This document shows, piece by piece, positions 46,122 through 54,616 of a stretch of DNA of 64,000 nucleotides. Source of the stretch: Bacillus sp. EB01 (GTDB lineage Bacteria; Bacillota; Bacilli; Bacillales; Cytobacillaceae); contig NZ_HG964497.1 in the NCBI RefSeq assembly GCF_000613125.1, positions 4,489,127 through 4,553,126 of the forward strand. The letters are read 5' to 3'. The translations under genes and the position numbers were made by a program. The first letter of the stretch is position 1; the number at the start of each line of letters is the position of its first letter. The notes below the pieces were generated by a model. It ran no database searches. It was not told the origin of the DNA and saw nothing but the letters and a program-made list of their open reading frames with translations.

Positions 46122-46874
46122 TTGAAATTGGTTTCATGGAATGTAAATGGTATTAGAGCGTGTGTTAATAAAGGGTTTCTGGAATATTTCAGGGAGGTGG
46201 ATGCGGATATTTTTTGCATCCAGGAAACAAAATGCCAAGAGGGCCAAATTGAGTTGGAGCTTGAGGGATATCATCAATACTGGAACTTTGCCGAGAAGAA
46301 AGGCTATTCCGGGACTGCTGTTTTTACAAAACAAAAGCCTTTAAATGTCCGTTATGGACTTGGTGATGATGAGAGTGAGCCTGAAGGACGAATCATCACT
46401 CTAGAATTTGAAGATTTCTTTCTCGTTAACGTGTACACCCCGAACTCCCAGCGTGACCTGGCCAGGCTGCCGTTCCGCCTCGAATGGGAGGATCGCATAA
46501 AAGCCCACCTCCTTGCACTTAATGCTATAAAACCTGTAGTCAAGTGCGGAGATTTAAATGTTGCGCATTCCGAAATTGACCTTAGGAATCCAAAAACAAA
46601 TGTCGGGAATTCCGGCTTTACGCCTGAAGAACGTGGGAAGATGTCCAGCCTGCTTGAGGCGGGCTTTATTGACAGCTTCCGTTATTTTTTTCCTGAAGAA
46701 GAGGGAGCCTACACCTGGTGGTCGTATATGAGCAAGGTCAGAGAAAGAAATATTGGGTGGCGTATTGACTATTTCCTCGTCTCCAAAGATTTTGAGCATA
46801 GACTGAAGGATGCGAAAATTGATTGTTATATAATGGGAAGCGACCATTGTCCGATTATATTGGAGTTAACTTAA
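46122..46874 (+). CDS. exoA: Exodeoxyribonuclease III / AP endonuclease
   Basis: A 250-residue ExoIII-family Mg-dependent nuclease. KLVSWNVNGIR (Asn), FCIQETK (metal-binding Glu), VYTPNSQ, CGDLNVAHSEIDL (Asp/Asn) and GSDHCPI (catalytic Asp-His) are all present. It cuts at abasic sites and trims 3' ends. The TTG at 46122 with GGGGG upstream is the start. No partner is overlapped; the photolyase gene follows about 100 bp on. Confidence 0.96.
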   Translation: MKLVSWNVNGIRACVNKGFLEYFREVDADIFCIQETKCQEGQIELELEGYHQYWNFAEKKGYSGTAVFTKQKPLNVRYGLGDDESEPEGRIITLEFEDFFLVNVYTPNSQRDLARLPFRLEWEDRIKAHLLALNAIKPVVKCGDLNVAHSEIDLRNPKTNVGNSGFTPEERGKMSSLLEAGFIDSFRYFFPEEEGAYTWWSYMSKVRERNIGWRIDYFLVSKDFEHRLKDAKIDCYIMGSDHCPIILELT

Positions 46875-46973
46875 GGCTGATTAAAGGCTGTGTTATAGAT
46901 ATTATTAATCTTTAGCAGAGTTGATTGATACTCAGTAGGCAGTAGGGTATAAACCTTTAGGGAGGGGAGACGG

Positions 46974-48368
46974 ATGAATATAGTCTGGCTAAGAAAGGAT
47001 TTACGGCTTACGGACAATCTTTTGTTTGCCATGGCGTCAAAAAGAGGAGAAACACTCCCCCTTTTTATTATTGAGCCATCTGTCTGGGGTACCGGACCTC
47101 TGTCTTCAAGGCACTTTTCCTTTCTCATAGAGAGCCTTGATGATCTTTCACTAAAACTGGAAGAAATCGGCGGGCACCTGTATGTTGCGATAGGTGAAGC
47201 GGAGGAGGTTTTCCAGCTCCTCTTGGATGCATATGGTTCTTACACAGTGTGGCTGTATAACGACTCAAAGCTGAAACACCTCTTTGAATGGTTTAAGGAT
47301 AAACAAATCGACATCAAAATTCCGATTTCCTTGCCGGGTGAACTCTACAAAGCGACCTCTAAAAAAAGGTGGATATCTATTATCGGTACGCTAAATGAGC
47401 ATGCCCCGCCGGAAAAATTATATTCGCCTCAGGAAATACCAGATTGGCTACTAGAAAGTACTGCCAGGTTTCGCTCTTATCCCATTAAAGGGGAACCTCT
47501 CCGCTTTGGACAATCAGGAGGAGAAACGAATGCATTTGAGACACTGAATTCCTTTATTGATGAAAGAGTAAGGAAGTATAGTGAAGGCATAAGTAATCCT
47601 TTAAAAGCATCTCTCTACTCAAGTGGATTATCCGCATATTTGTCCTGGGGTAATGTTTCTTTGAAAACAGTAGTGCTAAGAACACTTGAAGCATTGCCCG
47701 CAGCTTCAGAATCGGAGGTTAAAGAATATCAATTCTTCTTGGACAAGCTGTACAAGCGATTCCTACTGGTTGAAAAAGAAACTTCTGTAACTCTGTATGA
47801 GGATCCACTTTTAAAAGAAAGAAGGAAGTTGGACCAAGCCACTTTGAATAAAGTCTTTGATGGCAAGGCGGGAATTCCGATTATTGACGCTTCTATGCTT
47901 TGTCTGATGAAATCCGGATGGCTCCCTGAAGGTTTGAGAAGGCTATTGGTATCATTCCTTTGCAATACGCTGCTGCTTGAGCCGCAACTAGTTAAAGAGA
48001 AGCTGGCAGGACTAATGCTGGATTATGAGCCTGCAATGTACGATATTCTATTTCAGGATTGTCTTGCCTTGCCAGGAAAGGTAAAAGCAAAAATCCTTGA
48101 TCCTGTACGGGAAGGGAAAAAAATTGACCAAGAGGGCCAATTTATCGCGAGGTATGTTCCTCAGCTCGGTAACCTGCCTACACGTTACATGCATGAACCG
48201 TGGAAGTATCCCGGCTTTTATACTATCGGTTATCATGTGCCAATTATAGATTGCATTAAAGCTTCCAGGAAAAACAAATCTATAATTTTCGAAATAGAAA
48301 AAGCTGCAGGCATGGTAAAACCGGATAAGATGGCAAATGATTCAGAACAACTCACATTGGATATTTAA
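46974..48368 (+). CDS. Photolyase/cryptochrome family protein, divergent C-terminal domain
   Basis: 464 residues. The N-terminal alpha/beta domain is clear: IVWLRKDLRLTDNLLF (residues 3-18). The FAD domain keeps GIPIIDASM..MKSGWLP and the terminal HEPWKYPGF, but lacks recognisable copies of core features: the usual asparagine-rich NNGGWQW loop is replaced by DYEPAMYDILFQ, and the HNRxRM motif by PEGLRRLL. It may be a photolyase with altered electron transfer, a light sensor, or an inactive homologue. GGGAGGGGAGA lies before the ATG. Ends at a terminator. Confidence 0.78.
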   Translation: MNIVWLRKDLRLTDNLLFAMASKRGETLPLFIIEPSVWGTGPLSSRHFSFLIESLDDLSLKLEEIGGHLYVAIGEAEEVFQLLLDAYGSYTVWLYNDSKLKHLFEWFKDKQIDIKIPISLPGELYKATSKKRWISIIGTLNEHAPPEKLYSPQEIPDWLLESTARFRSYPIKGEPLRFGQSGGETNAFETLNSFIDERVRKYSEGISNPLKASLYSSGLSAYLSWGNVSLKTVVLRTLEALPAASESEVKEYQFFLDKLYKRFLLVEKETSVTLYEDPLLKERRKLDQATLNKVFDGKAGIPIIDASMLCLMKSGWLPEGLRRLLVSFLCNTLLLEPQLVKEKLAGLMLDYEPAMYDILFQDCLALPGKVKAKILDPVREGKKIDQEGQFIARYVPQLGNLPTRYMHEPWKYPGFYTIGYHVPIIDCIKASRKNKSIIFEIEKAAGMVKPDKMANDSEQLTLDI

Positions 48369-48390
48369 TTTCACATATATGTTTTCTGCA

Positions 48391-48420
48391 AAACAAGGCC
48401 TTAACGTAGGCCTTGTTTTT
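48391..48420 (+). terminator. Terminator of the photolyase-like gene
   Basis: AAACAAGGCC/GGCCTTGTTT stem followed by TT. Confidence 0.88.
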
Positions 48421-48425
48421 AATTT

Positions 48426-48907
48426 AGGCTGTGTTAAAGAAAAAGTTGTTTTTTAACAGAGTGATTAGCATATACAAAAGGATTGCCTCAAAAGCCTCTA
48501 TTTCTTCCAAGGAAATCCCCAAAAACAGTAAATTAATCATGTAAAAAAACCTATAAGTCTACTTTTTTACTAATTAGACACAAATAAGTGTGTTTAATTA
48601 TTCCCTTTTTTCGTTCAATGTAATATACTAATTGAGAAAAGATGTAACACATTTAACGCTGTGTTAAACAAGTGTGTTGATTTCCGCTACTGGAGCTTCG
48701 CTTTCCGTGGGGCGGGCGGTGAGCCTCCTCGTCGCTTTGCTCCTGCGGGGTCTCAACTGTCCCGCTGTTCCCACAGGACATTGAATAATCGTCCCTGAAA
48801 AAGCACCGCAGGAGAAAATGCGTTTTTTGCATTTTCGAACGAGTCTTCGCGCCTTTCGCTCCAATCAACATTGCTTAAAAAATTTACAATTATCATTAAC
48901 ACAGCCT
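48426..48907. repeat. MITE-like element with AGGCTGTGTTAA termini, nested inner copy
   Basis: AGGCTGTGTTAA (48426-48437) and TTAACACAGCCT (48896-48907) are exact 12-bp terminal inverted repeats around 482 bp without a gene. A second left end GCTGTGTTAA at 48658-48667 makes an inner 248-bp unit. That unit has TTGATTTCCGCTACTGGAGC on one side and TCGCTCCAATCAAC on the other, the mirrored core of a widespread Bacillus intergenic repeat. The right end stops 46 bp before ccpN. Confidence 0.68.
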
Positions 48908-48953
48908 TCTTTTAAAACACACATTTATTTCGGCGCCAAAGGAGGGAGTTTTT

Positions 48954-49583
48954 ATTAAACTGTCCAAACGGCAGAAGGATATCATCGAAATTGTTAAGAA
49001 TTCAGGGCCTATCACTGGCAAGCAAATTGCTGACAAGCTTTCATTGTCCCGTGCAGCTCTGAGGCCGGACCTTGCTATCCTTACAATGGCGGGAAACCTG
49101 GAAGCACGCCCGAGGGTTGGCTATTTTCTTAACAGTGAAACACCAGACAGTGGCGTAATTCGAAATCAAATTTCCCAAAAGGTTTCGGATTATAAGGCAC
49201 ATCCAATTGTGATTCAAAAATCGGCCTCAGTCTATGACGCAATCGTCCAGCTGTTCCTGGAGGATGTGGGGACTTTATACGTTGTGGATGAAGATAATCA
49301 TTTAACGGGTGTCATTTCCAGAAAGGACTTGCTGAGAGCTTCAATTGGAAATCGGAGCCCGGAAGAATTGCCTGTAAGCATTATCATGACGAGGATGCCC
49401 AATGTTGTCACTATACAGCCGGAAGAAACCTTGATTGAGGCGGCAAGAAAAATGATTACCTATCAAATTGACTCCCTTCCTGTTGTAAAAGCTTCTGGTG
49501 TTGATATAGCTACATATACGGTAATTGGAAGGATTACAAAAACCACCATAACAAAAGCATTCCTGGAACTGTCCGGGCAATAA
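48954..49583 (+). CDS. ccpN: Transcriptional repressor CcpN (gluconeogenic genes), probable ATT start
   Basis: 209 residues. An N-terminal winged helix (KRQKDIIEIVKNSGPITGKQ, LSRAALRPDLAILTMAG) is followed by two CBS domains (about 70-200), with FLEDVGTLYVVDED and GVISRKDLLRASIGN. This is the CcpN arrangement, which represses gapB and pckA on glucose. No ATG, GTG or TTG precedes the winged helix in frame; ATT at 48954 lies 7 nt after GGAGGG and aligns with the B. subtilis N-terminus. A start at 49044 would cut the DNA-binding domain. First gene of ccpN-yqfL-ppdK. Confidence 0.9.
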   Translation: MKLSKRQKDIIEIVKNSGPITGKQIADKLSLSRAALRPDLAILTMAGNLEARPRVGYFLNSETPDSGVIRNQISQKVSDYKAHPIVIQKSASVYDAIVQLFLEDVGTLYVVDEDNHLTGVISRKDLLRASIGNRSPEELPVSIIMTRMPNVVTIQPEETLIEAARKMITYQIDSLPVVKASGVDIATYTVIGRITKTTITKAFLELSGQ

Positions 49584-49606
49584 AAACGCAAGGAGTGAGC
49601 GCAAAT

Positions 49607-50428
49607 TTGGCAGAAAAGGAAGCGGTATATGTCATTTCCGACTCGGTAGGTGAAACAGCTGAGTTTGTTGTAAAGGCGGTAGCAACCCAATTCAATGGCG
49701 GATACGTCGACATCCGAAGGCATTCTTATGTTGAAGACTTCGAGGACCTGGAGGACGTCATCATGCTTGCCAAAAAGGGAAATTCAATCATAGCCTACAC
49801 ACTTGTCATCGAGAACATGAAAGATTATCTCGACAAGAGAGCCGCAGAAGAAGGTATCATGGCAATTGATTTGTTGAATCCACTCATGGAGGCTTTTACT
49901 AAAAAGTTTAACAAGGAGCCCCAGCATCAGCCAAGGCTAATGAGAAAGCTTGATGATGATTACTTCCGCAAGGTCGAAGCAATCGAATTCGCTGTTAAAT
50001 ACGATGATGGTCGTGACTCAAGGGGAATATCCAAGGCTGATATTGTATTAATCGGTGTTTCAAGGACATCCAAAACACCTTTATCGATGTATTTAGCTCA
50101 TCATAGATACAAAGTCGCAAATGTACCGCTAGTCCCGGAAGTACCACCCCCAGATGAAATTTACAGCTTGCCAAAGGGGAAGTGTGTTGGGTTAATCATT
50201 ACCCCCGACAAGCTGAATTCGATAAGGAAAGAACGACTGAAGGCACTTGGGCTGACTTCGTCAGCCAATTACGCAAGCTTCGAGAGAATCCTGGAGGAGC
50301 TTGATTACGCTGAGCGGATCATGAAGCGGGTAGGCTGCCCAATCATCAATGTTTCCAATAAGGCAATAGAGGAAACTGCAAGCCTGATTATTGATGTCTT
50401 GAAAAAAGAGAGGAGTACGAGACGATGA
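49607..50428 (+). CDS. yqfL: Pyruvate phosphate dikinase regulatory protein (DUF299 kinase/phosphorylase)
   Basis: 273 residues from the TTG at 49607 (AAGGAG 11 nt upstream; a GTG at 49595 overlaps the site). YVISDSVGETAEFVVKA opens the family, and GVSRTSKTPLSMYLAH is the P-loop near residue 150. These bifunctional proteins inactivate PPDK by ADP-dependent phosphorylation and reactivate it by phosphorolysis. Its target gene ppdK overlaps its stop by 4 nt, which confirms the role. Confidence 0.94.
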   Translation: MAEKEAVYVISDSVGETAEFVVKAVATQFNGGYVDIRRHSYVEDFEDLEDVIMLAKKGNSIIAYTLVIENMKDYLDKRAAEEGIMAIDLLNPLMEAFTKKFNKEPQHQPRLMRKLDDDYFRKVEAIEFAVKYDDGRDSRGISKADIVLIGVSRTSKTPLSMYLAHHRYKVANVPLVPEVPPPDEIYSLPKGKCVGLIITPDKLNSIRKERLKALGLTSSANYASFERILEELDYAERIMKRVGCPIINVSNKAIEETASLIIDVLKKERSTRR

Positions 50429-53094
50429 CAAAGTATGTTTTTCAGTTCGATGAAGGAAATAGCCAGATGAAGGACCTGCTTGGTGGAAAGGGTGCAAACC
50501 TGGCTGAAATGACCAACATTGGCCTTCCGGTACCATTTGGGTTTACTATCTCCACAGAAGCGTGTAATGCCTATTACCAAGCGGGTGAGGCTATTCCAGC
50601 AGAAGTGACCTCGCAGGTACTGGAAGCACTCCAAAGTCTTGAATCTAAAATGGGGAAAAAACTTGGCGACCCTGCTAATCCGCTGCTTGTCTCTGTCCGT
50701 TCCGGTTCGGTCTTTTCCATGCCAGGCATGATGGATACAATCCTTAACTTGGGTCTGAATGCTGAAACAGCTGAAGGTATGGCGAGGCTTACCAATAATC
50801 CACGATTTGTATATGATTCATATAGAAGGTTCATTCAAATGTTCAGCGATGTAGTCCTTGAAGTAGATGTGTTTTTCTTTGAACAATTCCTTGAGGAAGT
50901 AAGGGAGAGCAAAGGCTATTCTTCAGATCCCGAGATGAAGGCGGAAGATTGGCTCGAAGTCATCGAGGGCTATAAGGCAATTGTCCAAAAACATACGAGG
51001 AAGCCTTTCCCTGAAGATCCAAGGGAGCAGTTATTCCTTTCAATCAACGCAGTCTTTAATTCATGGAACAACCAGAGGGCAATTGTATACAGGCGCCTGA
51101 ATAAAATCCCTGACCATCTGGGGACAGCTGTAAATATACAAAGTATGGTTTTCGGCAATATGGGCGATGATTCCGGCACTGGGGTAGCATTTACCAGAAA
51201 CCCTTCCACAGGTGAAGCGACCCTTTATGGCGAATATCTTATTAATGCCCAAGGCGAAGATGTGGTGGCGGGAATCCGTACGCCATTGCCAATTCGCACC
51301 TTAAAAGAGGAAATGCCTGATGTATACAGCCAGTTTGCCGATACATGTGAAAAGCTTGAAAAGCATTACCAGGATATGCAGGATATTGAATTCACTGTAG
51401 AACGCGGCAAGCTGTATATTCTTCAGACGAGGACTGGAAAAAGGACAGCCCAGGCAGCCATCCGGACTGCGGTCGAGATGGTTGAAGAAGGCCTTATTAC
51501 AAAGCAGGAAGCCCTTCTTCGTGTAGACCCTGACCAATTGAACCAGCTTTTGCACAGAAGGATTGATGATAAATTCGAACGTATCCGTCTGGCCAAGGGA
51601 TTGCCTGCTTCTCCGGGGGCAGCGACCGGTATAGTTGTTTTTGATGCTGATGAGGCAGAAAGCTATGCGAAGGAAGGAAAGAAAACGATCCTGGTCCGGC
51701 CTGAAACAACTCCGGATGATATCCACGGCATCATTGCAGCCGAGGCTGTAGTAACGAGCCGTGGCGGCATGACGAGCCATGCCGCCGTTGTAGCCCGCGG
51801 TATGGGCAAGGCTTGTATATGCGGATGCGAAGCTATGAAAATTGACCTAAGGGAAAAGAAGTTCTATGTCGGCGATACGGTTGTCAATCATAGGGATATC
51901 ATTACAATTGACGGCGGAACTGGTGAAATCATGCTTGGGGAAATCCCTATGATTGAACCAGAGCTCTCAGACGAGTTTCAGCTGCTGCTTGCATGGGCTG
52001 ACCAGGAAAGGGAAATTGGAGTCAGGGCAAATGCAGATAATCCTGTAGATGCGAGAAAAGCACTTGAATTTGGAGCGGGCGGAATTGGATTATGCCGGAC
52101 TGAGCATATGTTTATGGATCCGGAAAGGCATCCGATTGTTCAGGAAATGATTCTTGCCGATGATTACGAGGATCGCATCTCTGCCCTTGAGAAGCTTCTT
52201 CCAATGCAGCAGAGTGATTTTGAGGGAATTTTTGAAGTGATGAAAGATCTCCCAGTAACAATCAGGCTGCTTGACCCTCCGCTTCATGAATTCCTTCCTG
52301 ATAAGGAAGAATTATTAGTGGAGATAACCAAACTTCAAATCCTCAGTCCAGAAGCGCCTGAACTAAAGGAAAAGGAACTTTTATTGAAAAAGGTACGCCA
52401 GCTCGATGAATTTAATCCAATGCTTGGCCACCGGGGCTGCCGGCTTGGTATGATTCATCCTGAAATTTACTCAATGCAGGCAAAAGCAATCTTTTATGCA
52501 GCAGCCCAGGTTGCTGAAAAGGGGATTGAAGTTAAGCCGGAAATCATGATCCCGCTAGTGGGGCATATAAATGAGCTTAAAGAAATGCGGAAACTTGTCA
52601 TCGAAGCGGCAGAACAAATCCAGCAGGAAACAGGCAGGGTTTTTGATTACACCATCGGAACAATGATTGAGATCCCAAGGGCTGCCCTTACTGCCGATGA
52701 AATTGCTCAGGAAGCAGATTTCTTCTCCTTTGGCACAAATGACCTAACCCAAACGACATTTGGTTATAGTCGTGATGATGCAGAAGGTAAGTTTCTCCAA
52801 GCTTATATTGAGCAGAAGGTGCTTCCGGAAAATCCTTTCGCTGTGCTGGACCAGGATGGTGTCGGCAAGCTTGTTGAAATGGGTGTCAAGCTTGGCCGTA
52901 CTGCTAAGCCAACTCTTAAAACCGGGATTTGCGGCGAACATGGCGGCGAAAAGAATTCAATCGATTTCTGTTACAGAACGGGCCTTGACTATGTGAGTTG
53001 CTCTCCATTCCGAGTGCCTTTGGCGAGGCTGGCTGCTGCCCAGGCAACCATTCGCCATGGTAAAACCAAAAAAGCTACCGTTGTCAAAGTATAA
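50425..53094 (+). CDS. ppdK: Pyruvate, phosphate dikinase
   Basis: An 889-residue three-domain enzyme interconverting pyruvate + ATP + Pi and PEP + AMP + PPi. The N-terminal ATP-grasp domain is followed by the swivelling phospho-His domain (RGGMTSHAAVVARGMG, catalytic His) and the C-terminal TIM barrel with GICGEHGG (catalytic Cys). The regulatory threonine precedes the His in the same motif. Co-transcribed with ccpN and yqfL, linking PEP synthesis with gluconeogenic control. Confidence 0.97.
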   Translation: MTKYVFQFDEGNSQMKDLLGGKGANLAEMTNIGLPVPFGFTISTEACNAYYQAGEAIPAEVTSQVLEALQSLESKMGKKLGDPANPLLVSVRSGSVFSMPGMMDTILNLGLNAETAEGMARLTNNPRFVYDSYRRFIQMFSDVVLEVDVFFFEQFLEEVRESKGYSSDPEMKAEDWLEVIEGYKAIVQKHTRKPFPEDPREQLFLSINAVFNSWNNQRAIVYRRLNKIPDHLGTAVNIQSMVFGNMGDDSGTGVAFTRNPSTGEATLYGEYLINAQGEDVVAGIRTPLPIRTLKEEMPDVYSQFADTCEKLEKHYQDMQDIEFTVERGKLYILQTRTGKRTAQAAIRTAVEMVEEGLITKQEALLRVDPDQLNQLLHRRIDDKFERIRLAKGLPASPGAATGIVVFDADEAESYAKEGKKTILVRPETTPDDIHGIIAAEAVVTSRGGMTSHAAVVARGMGKACICGCEAMKIDLREKKFYVGDTVVNHRDIITIDGGTGEIMLGEIPMIEPELSDEFQLLLAWADQEREIGVRANADNPVDARKALEFGAGGIGLCRTEHMFMDPERHPIVQEMILADDYEDRISALEKLLPMQQSDFEGIFEVMKDLPVTIRLLDPPLHEFLPDKEELLVEITKLQILSPEAPELKEKELLLKKVRQLDEFNPMLGHRGCRLGMIHPEIYSMQAKAIFYAAAQVAEKGIEVKPEIMIPLVGHINELKEMRKLVIEAAEQIQQETGRVFDYTIGTMIEIPRAALTADEIAQEADFFSFGTNDLTQTTFGYSRDDAEGKFLQAYIEQKVLPENPFAVLDQDGVGKLVEMGVKLGRTAKPTLKTGICGEHGGEKNSIDFCYRTGLDYVSCSPFRVPLARLAAAQATIRHGKTKKATVVKV

Positions 53095-53105
53095 AGTGAA
53101 TCTTC

Positions 53106-53136
53106 AATCAGTGGGGGGCTTCATCCCCCACTGATT
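53106..53136 (+). terminator. Terminator-like hairpin after ppdK
   Basis: AATCAGTGGGG/CCCCACTGATT, 11 bp, directly after the operon; the T-run behind it is weak. Confidence 0.7.
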
Positions 53137-53148
53137 GTTAGCCGCGCG

Positions 53149-53284
53149 AAGCCCGATTGATTTTTCTAAGGGCTGAAGCCCAAGAAAAATCTTAATTCAC
53201 TAATCGGGCTTTTACGGGCAGTTGATCCCCATATTTCCTTTTCATTTTTACTTGGAAATTTGATGTGAGGGTCTTACTGCCCGT
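53149..53284. repeat. Adjacent nested inverted repeats
   Basis: First unit: AAGCCCGATT (53149-53158) with AATCGGGCTT (53202-53211), enclosing ATTTTTCT/AGAAAAAT and GGGCT/AGCCC. Second unit: ACGGGCAGT (53214-53222) with ACTGCCCGT (53276-53284). The two units lie 2 bp apart between ppdK and the riboswitch. No ORF. Possibly a remnant of a palindromic mobile element. Confidence 0.6.
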
Positions 53285-53368
53285 TAATGCGGGATAAAAT
53301 GTGACAAAATCTTTTTGCTTGAATTTTTCGGAAAGATAGTATACTATTTTTCTATCTTAGGATGAGCA

Positions 53369-53486
53369 TAAAGGGGAGTAGCTTTTACAGCAAAGTCGTC
53401 AGTTCGAGGTATATGCCTCCGGCTTTGTTGGCAACAGTCATGTTGTTAGCAAGACCTTTACCTGTCAAAGGGTAAGGGTCTTTTTT
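53369..53486 (+). promoter_or_regulatory. yybP-ykoY (Mn2+) riboswitch with intrinsic terminator
   Basis: AAAGGGGAGTAGC (from 53370) and the GCAACAGTCATG..AGCAAGACC block are the conserved sequence parts of the yybP-ykoY leader. AAGACCTTTACC/GGTAAGGGTCTT with TTTTTT (53451-53486) is the expression platform. The downstream gene is a TerC/YkoY-type transporter, the standard target of this manganese riboswitch. Confidence 0.9.
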
Positions 53487-53494
53487 GTGGAAAA

Positions 53495-53530
53495 AAAGGG
53501 CCCGAGCCGCTGTCGGGGCCCTTTTCTTTT
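53495..53530 (+). terminator. Second terminator in the riboswitch leader
   Basis: AAGGGCCCGA/TCGGGGCCCTT followed by TTTTCTTTT, only 9 nt after the first U-tract and still 120 bp before the gene. A GATTTTTTTAATTGC stretch between them and the gene may hold a further promoter. Confidence 0.75.
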
Positions 53531-53651
53531 GGGCAAAAATAGTACCGGTTTAGTGAGGGAACCTAAGGGAACATTAATACCATGTTCAACTCTCATTATG
53601 CGGTACAATTGATTTTTTTAATTGCTGCAAGGCACTAAAGGAGGAACTTGA

Positions 53652-54329
53652 GTGGAAATTTTATCAATGGAATTTTTGACAGCACTGTTGTCGATCATCA
53701 TGATTGACTTGGTGCTTGCAGGTGACAATGCAATTGTCATCGGGCTGGCGGCAAGGAATTTGCCTAAGCATCAGCAAAAGAAAGTTATCATCTGGGGTAC
53801 TGTCGGTGCAATCGCTATCCGGGCCCTAGCAACTGTAATCGTGGTATGGCTTCTGCAAATCCCGGGCCTTCTTGTTATTGGCGGCGTCCTCCTTATCTGG
53901 ATTGCCTACAAGCTGCTCGTTGAAGAAAAAGGCCATGATGTTCAGGCTGGCGACAGCTTCTGGGCGGCTATTCGAACAATCATCATTGCGGACGCATTGA
54001 TGGGTCTGGATAACGTCCTTGCTGTCGCGGGTGCGGCGCATGGAAATTACCTGCTCGTCATTCTGGGATTGCTTATTTCAGTTCCGATTGTCGTTTACGG
54101 AAGCACTCTTATCCTGAAATGGGTTGACAGATTTCCAATCATTATTACGATTGGTGCTGCGATCCTTGCATGGACGGCTTCAAAGATGATTGTTGACGAG
54201 CCTTTCCTTGCAGACTTCTTTGTGAATCCAGTTGTTAAATATGGATTTGAGCTGCTTGTTGTCGTAGTCGTTGTAGCAGCTGGAACGATGAAAAAGAACA
54301 AACAAGAGAAAGTGCACGAGGCATCCTAG
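53652..54329 (+). CDS. TerC family membrane protein (YkoY/YjbE-like), probable Mn exporter
   Basis: 225 residues with seven helices. LVLAGDNAIVIGLAARNLP (about residue 20) and ADALMGLDNVLAVAGAAHGN (about 113) are the two TerC motifs, each with the acidic residues that bind metal. TerC proteins of this type export manganese, or help load Mn into secreted proteins. The Mn-type riboswitch supports this. GTG start at 53652, AAAGGAGGAAC upstream. Confidence 0.92.
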   Translation: MEILSMEFLTALLSIIMIDLVLAGDNAIVIGLAARNLPKHQQKKVIIWGTVGAIAIRALATVIVVWLLQIPGLLVIGGVLLIWIAYKLLVEEKGHDVQAGDSFWAAIRTIIIADALMGLDNVLAVAGAAHGNYLLVILGLLISVPIVVYGSTLILKWVDRFPIIITIGAAILAWTASKMIVDEPFLADFFVNPVVKYGFELLVVVVVVAAGTMKKNKQEKVHEAS

Positions 54330-54345
54330 TAGGTTGTGTTGGCGG

Positions 54346-54373
54346 GGACTGGATATGAATCCAGTCCTTTTTT
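54346..54373 (+). terminator. Terminator of the TerC gene
   Basis: GGACTGGAT/ATCCAGTCC stem with TTTTTT. Confidence 0.88.
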
Positions 54374-54410
54374 CGTCGTCATATCTTTTCGAGGAAGGTT
54401 ATTCAACGTA

Positions 54411-54461
54411 ATTTATCGGTCTAATCAGAAATTTATCGGTCCAGGAAAAAGTTTATCGGTC
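54411..54461. repeat. Helically phased ATTTATCGGTC array (array B, three units)
   Basis: TTTATCGGTC starts at 54412, 54432 and 54452, exactly 20 bp apart, with unrelated linkers. Same motif as array A. It lies between the TerC terminator and the helicase promoter region. Confidence 0.78.
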
Positions 54462-54616
54462 AAACAGGTGGGAGACGGCACAGAAGTAAAGCGACGAGGA
54501 GGCTGCCACAAAGAAACTTCCCCGAAATCGTTTGAACGAAATGACGCTCATTCGCTCATTATTCCCCAACTGGGGTAAACTAAGTAAAAAGCAAAATTTA
54601 AAAAGGAGTTACCCTC

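Noticed and set aside
54336-54578. 80-codon frame after the TerC gene
   Set aside because: It covers the terminator and array B and has no start signal.
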